Notes under the pieces: generated by a model
Told to the model about the DNA's origin: nothing
Databases searched by the model: none
The model's input: the letters and a program-made list of their open reading frames with translations, nothing else
DNA from: Sipunculus nudus
Taxonomy: Eukaryota; Annelida; Sipuncula; Golfingiida; Sipunculidae
Direction: 5' to 3'
DNA: 64,000 nucleotides
NCBI GenBank assembly: GCA_026874595.1
Contig: CM049308.1
Coordinates: 12,418,001-12,482,000, forward strand
Program-made: the position numbers and the translations under genes
Shown here: positions 43,878 to 55,804 of the stretch, in pieces
Numbering within the stretch: position 1 is the first letter of the stretch
Layout: each line of letters opens with the position of its first letter

Positions 43878-45139
43878 TTGTCTTTTATGGTTCCAAAAAA
43901 TGAATTTTGGCTGAATTATAAAGATTGAATTGAGTCATTTTACCATACATGTTAGCTGTTTGAAGCAGATACAAATAGCCTAGCACCAGTTTATCAGCAT
44001 CCATTACATCATGCCTCTAGACATTTAGATTTCAGAATATCTATGGAAAATATTGACAAGAATGTTTTAAAAAATTAGATTTATGATATTACATATCATC
44101 TGTTCACTATTCATAATTTCTCAGGAATAGCAGGAGCTACCATCCCCAAATTTTATTCAGTTATCAGTCACATATCAAATGTTGATGGATTCAGCTTATT
44201 TTTGCTATCTGCATTTACTTAGATTTTACAGGGAAAAAGCTGATAAAAACTTCTTCTACTTGTAAAGAGTCTAGCCAAATTACTCAATGTTTTACAGAAA
44301 TGATCCCAGAGGCGAGCCTACTCAAGTTTGTTCAAATGGTTTGTGTTGGATAAATTTTAGCAGAGTTACATAACAGGCCAAGATTGTATATGTTTCTTGA
44401 ATAGGTTGAGAAACTGCCAACTGTTTCAGATTTGGCAACAGATCAAGAGTTCATTCAGTGCAGCCAGATTTAGGCCAAGAGTTTAATCAGTGCAGCCAAG
44501 CACAAGGCATGTGATCACCTCATGGGCAGCATGTGATCATTTCCTGGGTAGCTTGTGATCACCTCAGGAGTATCATGTGATCACCTCATTTTCATTCAGT
44601 GCAGCCAAGTACAGGTCAAAAGTTCACTCAGTCTAGCTAGGTGCAGGTCAAGAGTTCACTCAGTGCAGTAGCCTGAGCCAGTAATTTGTCACAGTACACT
44701 CGGGGCAACAGCTGTTCTCACCTCAGCCTGGTCAGCCCAGTGCATCAGACTCAAGGCCTGATATTCTGACCTGTCTATGTGTCTTTAATGGCTTTCTCGT
44801 TCACAAGACAGGTGTCGCCATCTACATTGACTTTTGCAAAGTGTATGTGCCTGCTTAATTTTACGAAGGAATTTGATATATCAGCCTGAAATTGGGCATA
44901 TTTATACATGTCAAATAGCTTTGTCGTATACAAGACTGGTGGTGCCACCTACAAAATTTTTTGTGACGGTGCACCCGTGCCAGAATTTCAGCAGTGATGT
45001 TTGTGTATTCTTGTTCAAAATGTTAAGTACTTGCATTGTTCATATATATGAAAAATAGTGGTTCAGCATTGAAGCGTTATACCTGGTGTATATCCAGTTA
45101 TCCATATGCACAGGTTCACATTAGGCCTGTAGGCCTTGT

Positions 45140-45387
45140 TTTTAATAAATAGCTCTTATATTATATGTTCTGCTTATAAGGTATATGGCCAAGTCAAAAT
45201 CTGTGTGACAATAGCACTCCATTTGTTAATAAAATAAACAAACTCAATCCTCTTCCCTGTCTCCAAAAGTACTATCAAATCATACATAAGCTAAACAACA
45301 ACTCATAATACAGCTTATTTTTATTACCCCATAAAACCAGCATGTGCCTCATTTCTAAATCATATTTTTTTTATTCATATATAACAG
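45140..45387 (+). other. Residual A3 sequence between I3 and the A 3' end
   Basis: AT-rich, with AATAAACAAACTCAATCCTC and AACCAGCATGTGCCTC, then the family A terminal block. No gene seen. Confidence 0.4.
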
Positions 45388-45417
45388 CTGAGCGCCGTGA
45401 CCCATAGGTCCCTTGTT

Positions 45418-45530
45418 TTAAATTGTGACCTGGAAAAATCTTTGTGAGACCTGGAGATAACCTGGAAATCTCCTGGAATTTTGATCTGCCAGATGAGTAT
45501 GTACCCTGATGCTAGGTGAAATTGATAATT
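45418..45530. repeat. CCTGGAA-rich repeat with GTACCCTG end
   Basis: GACCTGGAAAAATC, GACCTGGAGATAACCTGGAA and ATGTACCCTG match, in inverted sense, the repeat beginning CAGGGTTTGTACA at 36339. Confidence 0.4.
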
Positions 45531-45672
45531 ATAACCTGGTAAAATATATTAATATATTTTCTCTAAAGGTGCTTTTCCATAAGTGTGTAGTCCACTTGCT
45601 TAGTCTGTTTACTTAGTCTGTATCTGTAGGCTGCCAAAAGCAGTTTTTGTGCACTTTGCATACCAATAACCC

Positions 45673-45902
45673 TTTTTTAGCCCTTAGGCTGACGGGCTAT
45701 TGTCGTCACCCAAGCTGTCTGTCCGTCCGTCCCTCCGTCCGGCGTCCGTTAACTTTTACCTTGTGAGCGGGATATTTTGAAAAGGATTCACCATCATAAT
45801 TTTATTTCCTCGGTAAAGATGTATATCGACAAAATCTCGGTCAAGTTCGAAGATGGGTGACCTTGACCTATTTTTCTACATTTTAGAGCTGATTATAGAA
45901 AT
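45673..45902 (+). mobile_element. Family E element, copy E2, 5' fragment
   Basis: TTTTTTAGCCCTTAGGCTGA with CGGGCTATTGTCGTCACCC forms the E hairpin (AGCCC/GGGCT), followed by GTCCGTCCGTCCCTCCGTCC, TTAACTTTTACCTTGTGAGC and GTTCGAAGATGGGTGACC. It ends in GAGCTGATTATAGAAATG. This copy is uninterrupted where D2 sits in E1 and so serves as its empty site. Confidence 0.65.
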
Positions 45903-45949
45903 GATACGATGTGGGATTGGGGATGTCCCCACACCCCAGTCGGGAATTT

Positions 45950-47250
45950 GACATCACGGTGATCTCACAATGGCATCACATATTATATCACATGACCTCA
46001 TCGTGTGACCTCACTGTGACATGAAATCTGTAACCTAACACTGGTATCACAGTGATGTCACACGCTTAGGTCACATGGTGATCATACTGTGACTTCATCC
46101 TGATATCTCTTTCTTGATGTCACAGAGATGTCACATGCTGATGTCACCACGACATCACAGATTAGCTCACACAGACCTCATGCTGTGACATCACTGTGAC
46201 ATGAAATCTGTAACCTAACACTGGTATCACAGTGATGTCACACGCTTAGGTCACATGGTGATCATACTGTGACTTCATCCTGATATCTCTCTCTTGATGT
46301 CACAGAGATGTCACATGCTGATGTCACCACGACATCACAGATTAGCTCACACATACCTCATGCTGTGACCTCACTGTGACATGAATTTTGTAACCTCACA
46401 CTGGTGACACAGTGATGTCACATGCTTAGGTCACATGGTGATCATACTGTGACTTCACCATGACCTGTCTATCTCGATGTCACAGAGATGTCACATGCTG
46501 ATGTCACCACGACATCACGGATTAGCTCACACAGACCTCATGCTGTGACCTCACTGTGACATGAATTTTGTAACCTCACACTGGTGACACAGTGATGTCA
46601 CACGCTTAGATCACATGGTGATCATACTGTTATTTCACCATGATCTGTCTATCTCGATGTCACAGAGATGTCACATGCTGATGTCACCACAACATAACAG
46701 ATTAGCTCACACAGACCTCATGCTGTGATCTCACTGTGACATGAATTTTGTAACCTCACACTGGTGACAAAGTGATGTCACACGCTTAGATCACATGGTG
46801 ATCATACTATTATTTCACCATGACCTGTCTATCTCGATGTCACAGAGATGTCACATGCTGATGTCACCACGACATCACAGATTAGCTCACACAGACCTCA
46901 TGCTGTGACCTCACTGTGACATGAATTTTGTAACCTCACACTGGTGACACAGTGATGTCACATGCTTAGGTCACATGGTGATCATACTGTGACTTCACAA
47001 TGATCTGTCTATCTCGATGTCACAGAGATGTCACATGCTGATGTCACCACGACATCACAGATAAGCTCACACAGACCTCATGCTGTGACCTCACTGTGAC
47101 ATGGATTTTGTAACCTCACACTGGTGACTCAGTGATGTCACATGCTTAGGTCACATGGTGATACTGTAATTTCACCTTGATCGTACTCTCTTCATGTCAC
47201 AGAGATGTCACATGCTGAGGTCACATGGTGATCATTTTGTGATATCACCA
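45950..47250. repeat. 180-bp satellite array, about seven units
   Basis: Units begin in exact 180-base register at 46021, 46201, 46381, 46561, 46741, 46921 and 47101. Each contains repeated half-palindromes TGATGTCAC, GTGACATCA, TCACATGGTGATCATACTGT and TGTCACAGAGATGTCACATG. The first two full units differ at only a few positions; later ones differ more. A decayed partial unit lies at each edge. The words resemble those of the 111-bp array at 63.2-64 kb. No open frame of length. Confidence 0.9.
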
Positions 47251-48040
47251 TGACACCTCTTTCTCTCTGTCTGTCTGTCTGTCTCTCTCTCCCTCACACA
47301 CACACCCAATATGCAAAACATCCAAATCAGAAAAGACACATAAAATTATAAATTTTATTTCTAATGTTTCACAGTATGTCAGGTTGCACTGAATGTTACA
47401 CACGACATATATGATATCGGAATACTTCTCCTTTCACTTATTTGCTGCCCGCCTCAGTCCCGTATTAACATTGGCCAAAAAGACCTCTTTTTGTCTGGAC
47501 ACTTCTGATAGGACAGATGTTAGAAACATATTCTCTGGCTCTTCTGGGCGTTAGTTGATCTTCTTTGTTAAAAGTCTTCAGACAAGCTAAAACAAAACAG
47601 CCTTAATTTGGTTTTGTGAAAATTATTTACACATGATAAAAGAATAAATTCAGTAGTATGGCTTTGTTTAAGATATAAATGTCTCCAATCCCAATCGGCC
47701 TCCCCCAAAAGTTAAAGAAAATATCTCCAAAGTTAGGGGGTTACATGCAATCATCCTAGATTTCTGTAGATTAGATCTTGAAGATCAAGGTCACAAGTCA
47801 CCAGTTTTCAAACACTTCTAACACTTGAAGGAAACATCTTGTGTGTCAAATCTGAGGAAAAATCTTCAGTAACTCATATGTGACAGGAGTAACTTAACAT
47901 AGATTTCCTCAGAATTAACCTCGTTCAGGAAATGGATAAATTGTACTTGTTTCACATTTGAGGGGGGAAATGCAATACTTGTTTATGATAAATGTATCTT
48001 GTTAACAAGAAATTCTAATGATGACTGATGGCGGGACTAT
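47251..48040. other. Flank of the satellite: (CTGT)n/(CT)n tract and unassigned sequence
   Basis: CTCTCTGTCTGTCTGTCTGT, CTCTCTCTCC and ACACACAC at about 47260-47306. The remainder is unique-looking and AT-rich, with no gene recognised. Confidence 0.5.
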
Positions 48041-48042
48041 AA

Positions 48043-48249
48043 AACAAGGGACCCATGTGTCACGGTGCTCATCTGAAGTTGACCAGGAAGATAAAAATCT
48101 ATAATAATAACAAAAAGCGATGTCTTGGAGGAAAAGGAAACATAGGCCATGGTTGGTTGACATGCTAGGTTTATATTGATGAGTAAGGAATAAGAGTGAT
48201 CAAACAAAGAGTGATCGCTAAAGCTCAGATGACTTATAGTCAGATGAGC
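48043..48249 (-). mobile_element. Family A deletion derivative, copy A4 (~207 bp), minus strand
   Basis: AACAAGGGACCCATGTGTCA is the inverted A 3' end, and AGCTCAGATGACT/AGTCAGATGAGCT at the right is the inverted 5' hairpin. Only about 150 bases separate them, so nearly all the core is missing. Confidence 0.6.
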
Positions 48250-48251
48250 TG

Positions 48252-51200
48252 ATAAAGGGTTCTAAGTGGAACCCATTTTGGTTCTTTGGCTTGTCACATA
48301 TTTGGAACCCATCTTGGTTCCCTGAGGAACCCTGAATGTAGGTTCCGTCTGGAACCCTCAAAAAGGATTCCCTGGGGAACCTTTCAGGTTCTGTAAATAC
48401 ATTTTTGGTTCCTTGAGGAACCTTGTATGGTGCTAATTACTTCCGCTGGGTCTTTGCAAAACCATTATTAAGGTCCTTTTTTAAATTAACCAGGAATGGT
48501 TCTACAGACATTAACTGGGTTCCTTGACTTATTTGTTCCGACAGGAACTTTGACAGTTTATACATATTCTGGGTGAACCTATTACACCAAACCAGACAGG
48601 ACCAATTCAAATTCACTGCAGGGCGAGATAAAGGAACAGATCTAGCACGATTCCTTTTCCTTGGCAGAGGTATGCCCTAAACTGGCATGTCATTCCACTT
48701 GGATATTATGACACTTTAATGGGGGACTTTTTTTTATCAAATGGATAGTAACTGTAAAAAAACACAAGAATAAAATACGGGGGTAAACATAATTTATTTA
48801 ACTTTAAACGAAGCAATTCATATACTACATATGTGCAGTTCAGAACAAGCAAATGATTGGATGTAGCATTCAGGATTTCTCTCTTAGAATGGTGACACAG
48901 GGTACTACAGAAATCCTAAAATTGGTATTACCTCTTATATGTGTGCTTCAAAGTTTATGTTGCAGTAACTTTATAGAATAGGTTTTCTGTTTCCCTTTAC
49001 ACATTTAACTGTAAAAATCCTAATTAGTTGATCCTTCTTGGGCCAGTTGAGGCTTATAATGCAATATACGCAGCCGTCAATTTCATATTCGTTTAAACGT
49101 GACTCTGCATCCACTTTCTCCATGAATACTATCAGCAACGATGAAAGCATGACATGATTCTTCTGCTATCGATTCTATAACACCAGCATCATTGTTGATT
49201 TGGCAGCATATGGCAGGACATCGTAGGTTAATATCAACCAACTGCATAATAGCCTGTCAAAGAGACAATTTAAATTTTCAATTGTAGGCAAAGCAATTAG
49301 ATGAATTTGACTTGACATTTTTACTGTAATATTATTCTCTTTTGAATTATTGAATGGGACATTCTCAAATTTAAAGCCAAGCAGTTTTACAAAGTTCTTT
49401 TGAATAAAGTGTAATTGATGTAAAAATAATAAAATTGTTTCAAATGAGAAAACTCAAAGTAGGTGAAGTGTTCTTATTAACATTATTAAACACATTTCTA
49501 AATAAAGAAATAAATATATTAACAAATTCTATAATGAGTTCAGCCATACACAATGTGTGTGTCTACCTTCATTCACTATCAGATAAAAAACAGCAAATGT
49601 GGCTGGCTTCACACTCGATGTGAATGTGCCTACCATCACTCCCTATTAGATATCAGGTGAAATGTGGTTATCTTCACTCAGTATGTGCCTGTCTTCACTC
49701 GCAGCTGAATATCAAAAGCAAATGTGGCTGGCTTCACACTCGATGTGAATGTGCCTACCTTCACTCCCTCTTAGATATCAAGTGGAAATTTTGTTGCTTT
49801 CACTCAGTATGTGCCTGCCTTAACTTCCTGTTAGACATTAACAGTTAATGCGCTGGCCTCATACACACGAAATGCATGTGCCAAACTTCATTTTATAACA
49901 AAGCTCAGATGACTTCAAGAAGATAATAAAGCTGGTCATATCGGTCTAGGACAAATTAAACGTGTTATAGACAATCATAAAATATATAATAAATGTATAG
50001 TTTATGACAATCTGCTCAGAGCTGGTTTTCTTGTTGCTGGGACTTTTGTTGTTATTTTAAATGCTGCATGCGTTTTTGCACTTGGCAAGATAAATTGCTT
50101 TGATACTACCACCATGAAAAATTTCAACATTTCGTCTTCAGCTCTTCATACTTCATAATTGGTCTTTTGTTTAGCGAAGAGTCTTCACTCACCCTAAAAA
50201 TATAGAACAATATTTATTTAGATTGAGCGGATGTGAATTGTGACATCATTTTTTATTTAAATCAATGGAGTTACCTACGAATCAGTGTGTTCATTTACAT
50301 GTATATCATGCCTTAATGACATAGAAATATGTGACCCATTGTCATAACGCTCCACATTATATTAGAGTCTATCATTTACACAATTGTTTGTAACATTTTT
50401 GGAGAAATGTATTGCAAATTTCAGGAATTTATAAATATATGTCTGCATAAACCTTTATTCAATTTCATACTTATACCCAAAAAAATGAAAAAAAAAAACT
50501 TGTTGGCTATTTCAATTTAAACTCTGCATGATGACAGAAAAAGAAAGCACGACTTCATTTTCCAAGGCAAAATGCTGAATGATGAGATAATGAAGCCTGT
50601 AAGTATTAAAAAAAATTAAAGTTTAAGATGGCTATATTTTAATCAAACAATGGATAAATATGAGATCAAAATAAATTGCAAACCCGAGCATGATTTTGTT
50701 TGGAAATTAATGGTTTGAAGCAACTTTGTAAAATGTTACAACTATTACACCATATTCTTTGAGATCTCCGGCCAAGCCATTTAGCAAGTTAAAAAGAATA
50801 AATGTGTGAAAATGGCAAAAAAAAAAGTAAATAGATAAATTGTATATACATTCATATAATATATTTTGTAATCATAATATTTATTTATTATTTATTTGTT
50901 CATAACATGGGACTCAAGGGGGAGGGGGTCCTAATAATATCCATAATATTAGTGGTACTGTATTAATTTCCCATAATATTTGAGACAGCATTTTTGGTAA
51001 AAATAAATAGTACTACTTTGAATAAAGGCCCATTTTCTACTGTGTTTATATCTTAAAATTGGTCACTTATTGTAACCACATTTTCTTCGATAAATATTTC
51101 TATTGCATTTCAAACAAGTAATGTTCTGCCCATAATGAAATTCGGTCACATCATGTTCTTCTGTAAGAAAGGCAGCTGGTCAATCATGGTGGAAAAGTCA

Positions 51201-51845
51201 ATAGTGAATGTTGTCTGCATGGGAGGGTATTCTAAAGGTATTCGCTGTACAGCAGGCCAAGCTGGGTCTTCATTGAAACAAAATGTATACACAGCAATGT
51301 CATAGTCATACATACAGTCCAGCAATAAACATGTCCGACCTCCTGAATCTTCACACTACTAGTGGGCCGTATATTTATCCCTCCAGCAGGAAACCTGCCA
51401 TCTTGTCATTTCGGGTCTATTACGGTCACTGATGGCCAGGACTGACCAGTACAACAGATAGACAATTAAAGCCAGTCCATCAGATAAACCTGCTGATAAT
51501 AAATATTACAGTCGGGTCTGCTTCCAACAATTTTATAAATCAAGATCAAATAGTTTCTGTTAGTTAAAAAGTCTTATACTTATCTGATTTTCAAATATTC
51601 TTCAGTGCTGTGCCCTTTCCACATTCCGCTTCTTTTAGCAAAGAAAACACGGGTATCGTGAATCGTGCGCAAAAGGTCATATGACTCCGTCTGAGGAACC
51701 CTTCACGTGGCTGTGGAACCTGCTTTATTGAAAAGAATGCTGTCGCTTGCACAGAACCATTTTAACGCATACAGAACCACCAAGTTTCCACCTGAAACTA
51801 CAGAGTTCCCCAGGGATGCCCATGGAACCCTTATTTCTGAGAGTG
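48252..51845. mobile_element. CACTA/EnSpm-like non-autonomous element (~3.6 kb)
   Basis: The right end, read inward, is CACTCTCAGAAATAAGGGTT followed by CCATGG, with many GGTTC/GAACC subterminal words up to about 51690. The left end has ATAAAGGGTTCTAAGTGGAA and a dense series of GGTTC/GGAACC to about 48560. Terminal CACT plus subterminal short repeats is the CACTA pattern. The left terminal ~8 bases are missing next to A4. A short minus-strand stretch near 49030-49240 looks somewhat coding-like but has no recognised domain. No full transposase. Confidence 0.5.
49540..49855 (+). repeat. ~62-bp minisatellite (125-bp dimers) inside the CACTA-like element
   Basis: GCAAATGTGGCTGGCTTCAC followed by ACTCGATGTGAATGTGCC recurs at about 49593 and 49718. 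ATGTGCCT and TTAGATAT words recur twice as often. Two short open frames (49435-49623 and 49624-49848) are translations of this array. Confidence 0.65.
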
Positions 51846-52085
51846 TGTTACATAACCTGTCATGACTGGTGCTTGGATGGCCTTGCTATACACAACATAG
51901 GTTTCAATGGTGACATTATATTATGTAAACCTTTGTTTTTATTGTAAAGGTTGATATGAATTCATACAATTGATGTTTTTATTTCAGTTAATAAATATTT
52001 AACATGCCCATCTCAAATTCATTCTTTATTGTATAATTTACTGGGTGTTCTGATCCATGTATTTTAATGATCTAATACATGTATT
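51846..52085. other. AT-rich spacer
   Basis: No gene or repeat end recognised between the CACTA-like right end and A5. Confidence 0.4.
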
Positions 52086-54880
52086 AAACAAGGGACCCAT
52101 GGGTCACTGTGCTCAGCTGAAGTTGACCTTGAAGGTAAAAATCTAAAATAATATCAAATGGAGATAAAGTGTAAGAGGAAGAGGTAATATAGGCTATGGT
52201 TAGTTTATATGATTTGTTTGTATTGATGAGCAAAAAATTGTTGCAAATAATATTATGTGACCTAACCATGTGTTTCCTATGTTGAAACTGAAGCATGTGA
52301 GCAGTTTGTGAACAAATGATCTGTACTATTACCATGATCATTAGTTGGCTTTTTGATTAACGGTTGACATTTAAGTAGTTTACACATTTGTTTAATTGAA
52401 TCTATTTTTTTGCATAATATATATTATTTAATATATATGTATTTTTTTTATTTTATGACATGTATACAGTTGAAATATATCTAATTAACAACATAAATAC
52501 AGGGTAAATAAAGGCTGATCTCCAATTCTGCTGAGGCAGGAAAGTAATGAACAAATGTTTGTATCAGATCCTCATTTTTTTATCACATCAATTTTTTTTT
52601 ATTATAAGTTTACATTTCTATACATTTCCAATATAACATATATAACTGAATATAAAAGTTGATTCATAATTTTCAATTGCATTTTCATAAATCTCAATCT
52701 CGTCAGATAACACCACATCATGCATACAAATGTTTATTTATTTTTTACCACAAAAATAAATCTTTAAATCTGCAAAACAACTAGATATTTCTTGGCACCG
52801 CAGGTGCCATAGTGTCCCCAGACAATTAATCCCCCCCCCCTCTTTAAGAATAGACCCCCATCTTCAGCAACAATTAATTTATTGAAAGGTCATAACCCCA
52901 ATTTATATATACATCATCCCATAACCCATGTCTATGTACATGAATAATATGAAATAAATCTGTCTGATAGTTTTTGACTTATAATGCTCATAGTACTGTT
53001 AAGTGGCAATTATGGGGGTATTAAACGGCACGAAAACAAGTAAAAGAATAACAGGTGGCGCCACCTATTTCCGGTACATGACATTACTATCCTAGATCTT
53101 CGGTCAAGTTGATTTTTGGACCAATCCATGCATCCCTTATTGAGATATTAATGATTTTGTGTGATTTTCACCATATATGGCAATATTCAAGGTCAAGGCC
53201 ACTCATAGGAAAGGTCATGACCCCAATTTAAATAAACATCATCCCATAACCAATATTTATGTATATGCATAATATAAAAGAAATCTGTCCATTAGTGTTT
53301 GACTTATAATGCTCACAGTACTGTCAAGTAGCAATTTTGGGGGTATTAAACGGCACGAAAACAAGTAAAGAATAATAGGTGGCGCCACCAGTTTCTGGAA
53401 CCTGACAACCCTATCCATGATCTTCCATCAACTTGATTTTGGGATCAATCCATGCAAGATTTCTTGAGATATTTAAGAATTTGTGTGATATTCCCCAAAA
53501 TTAGACATATTCAAAGTCAAGGACACTCTCCTAGTCAAGGCCATGACCTCATTTTAAATAGGTGTCGTCCTCTCACCCATATCTATAAATATATCAAGTT
53601 TGGTAAAGATCCGTGAAATATTTTTGAGTTATCACGCCAACAAGATTTATATGCGGCGGCGGCGGCGGCGGCGGGACCGGTATGAAAACATAGTAGGCCT
53701 ATCCCCCGACTTTGTCTGGGGATACAATAAATATATAAAAAAAAATACTTGATTTATATTTCAACATTTTAAATTGTGTCTTTATTTATCCATAATGTGC
53801 TTCGTATTATATAAATTTAAGCATACTGATGGGTTAAATTATATTTGTTATAATCATTTAAAAGAAAATTGATTTCTTTAAAAATGCTACATAAACACAA
53901 CATGGCATCTTCTGGATTATATCTTTTTAAGGAAAGTTTTTGTATATTGGAGTGGAAACAGCATTACAGTTAAGGAAATACAGTGAAAACAAAAACAATT
54001 ACTGCATAACACTTGGTGGGTTGGGTTTGCGGGGGGGGGGGGGGGGGGGGATTGGGGTGGTGATATGAAAATAACAGTACACCTGTCACAGCAGGGGATC
54101 TCCCCCAGTGACTGTAACAAATCAGAAACCCTTGCATAGCTGAATTCCAGTGACCTGGAGTGGGACCCTGCATCTTTAATCTGTTATCAAAGGAAATGAC
54201 TACAATAGAGCCTCAAGCAAAAAATAAGTAACAAGACTAATTTTCAAGCTTTTTTCAAATTTCAGATTTAAACAAATTAAATATTTATGTTTACATGATG
54301 TGAAAATTAAATCAATGGTACTAACAGGAAAAAAAGTGCCATGGTCAAAGTTGGGCAAAACTTAAGGTACTGATTTTATTTTTATGCTAATAACTTAAAA
54401 AATTTACAAAATTCAGATCTAATTTTGGGTAAACAATTCAATCGTAATCAAACATAGTTATATACTTGGGAAAATAGACTCTAGTTTCAAAATTTTTCAT
54501 GTTAAGTGAGTAAATATTTTACCTGATTTTTTATAAAGTCTATTATGTTTGGGCCCATAACTTTAAAAAAATTATACTTAATAGACTTAATTTCTTGCAT
54601 GTACACAGGAACTATATATAGAGGAATATTCATGTTAAATATGAGGAAAAACAGATGAGTGGTTTTGATATTAGGCATTTTTTCCTTTATTTCTAAAATG
54701 AACGAAGTCGCAAAGACCAAGTTTTCGGCTTGGCAGGAGATCCTGGGGACATCTAACATTATGCCGAATTTTGGATTCCTAGGTCTAAACGTGCCAGATC
54801 TACGGAGGGACGGACGAACGTCGGACAATGGACCACGACTATACTTCATGCAGATGACTTATAATCAGCTGAGCTAAAAA
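52086..54880 (-). mobile_element. Family A element, copy A5 (2.8 kb with B3), complete, minus strand
   Basis: The left end AAACAAGGGACCCATGGGTC is the inverted 3' end. The right end CAGATGACTTATAATCAGCT, GAGCTAAAAA is the inverted 5' hairpin, preceded by CGGACGAACGTCGGAC. The interior matches A1 (for example GGGGATCTCCCCCAGTGACT, CCAGGAGATC-type blocks). B3 is nested at 52781-53728. A 20-base G run at 54031-54050 corresponds to the C run at 16714 in A1. No protein. Confidence 0.7.
52781..53728 (-). mobile_element. Family B element, copy B3 (948 bp), complete, inside A5
   Basis: It starts CTAGATATTTCTTGGCACC, with perfect hairpin GGCACCGCAGGTGCC. A C run and two core units with GGTGGCGCCACC follow, then (GGC)n near 53655. 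It ends in the hairpin TATCCCC/GGGGATA and GGATACAA. A5 sequence around it reads GCAAAACAA and TAAATAT; the empty site is preserved in A1 as ATTTATTGTTTTGC near 17040. Confidence 0.8.
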
Positions 54881-55800
54881 TCAATTTTATCAATAAATTA
54901 ACATCTTTAACAATTTTTTTATGTTATATGGTTTTAATAAGATTCCCGCTATATTTGGCTTGTAGACAGAAGTGAAAGTTATCACAATAATTTTATTTTT
55001 TTAATGGAAATTGAACCCATAAAACTTATAACTTATACATTACTTATGGTTATAAGAATCCTACCATTTTTGGTGAGTACATTAATGTGAATGTTTTCAA
55101 AAGTTAATTAAACAGTTTATTCTTTTAATATATATTAACCAATTTTAATTTGTGACATTGACTAAAATTGAATAAATACTCATTAAATAAAAATTTTTAT
55201 AATGAAACTGCCAAAATGGTGTATACATGCAACATTAGACTTAGGCAGGATAAATGTTAGGTATCATATTGTCACATTAAATTATTTGAAACTTTTGGGA
55301 AACTTGTTATCATATTTCATTTTTGGCCACATATTGTAAATGGTTTCAGTTAATTGTACATTTTTTTTTTCTTTAAGAAAGGGTAACATTTGATATAACT
55401 CCTAGAACCAATTTCTTATTTTCCTTTGTCATTTGATTATTGACCATGCGTCACATGTAAAAGTATATTACTTCTTGTGCCTGTTTCAGTCATTTAGTTT
55501 AGATAATTTATTGAGATATGTTGTCACCTTTATTTTATCAAGCTTCTCTAAAAGATTAAGTGCATGTTAAACTACTACACACTTATTTATAGACTACCTT
55601 GGATTCTGGACTTACTTTCAATAAATATATATATTATGTAAATACTATGATGCCATATTAGACAGAATAACTGAGTTTTTGATAGGATTATGCATGTTTA
55701 CAATTTACATATACATAAAAGAAAGTTTGGTTGTCAAAAATTTAATTTAATGCCAAAAATTTAAGTTCTCTAATATGTATAGTAAATCCTGAGTAACAAG
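54881..55800. other. AT-rich sequence, no feature seen
   Basis: Long AT-rich stretch with short homopolymers and no repeat end or exon recognised. Confidence 0.4.
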
Positions 55801-55804
55801 AATG

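Larger units (their letters stand above)
40615..45139 (+). mobile_element. Family I repeat, copy I3, containing C2 and C3
   Basis: The start TTTTTAGCAAACCTGTGAGC, then GTCGTCCGTCGTCTGTACG, parallels I1 and I2. The block around AGTCATATGCCATAACAGCC occurs three times (near 41265, 41445 and 42395). C2 lies at 41536-42376 and C3 at 42693-43877. The 3' end is ACATTAGGCCTGTAGGCCTT, G before TTTT. Confidence 0.6.
38094..45417 (+). mobile_element. Family A element, copy A3, split by G3 and I3
   Basis: It starts TTTTTAGCTCAGCTGACTA with stem partner AGTCATCTGAGCT, then GTCCGTCGTCCATCCGTC. It continues TGTTAGATGTCCCCAAGATC as in A1 and A5. G3 is nested at 39074-39339 and I3 at about 40615-45139. The 3' end CAGCTGAGCGCCGTGACCC, CATAGGTCCCTTG reappears at about 45388-45415 before TTT. 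Open frames within are not genes. Confidence 0.55.

Noticed and set aside
45950-47250. CRISPR-like regular repeat array
   Set aside because: The 180-bp units are contiguous satellite repeats without unique spacers, and the DNA is eukaryotic.
49020-49250. Minus-strand stretch with coding-like look inside the CACTA-like element
   Set aside because: Two competing short frames each with a stop, no recognisable transposase motif; kept only as a place to search.
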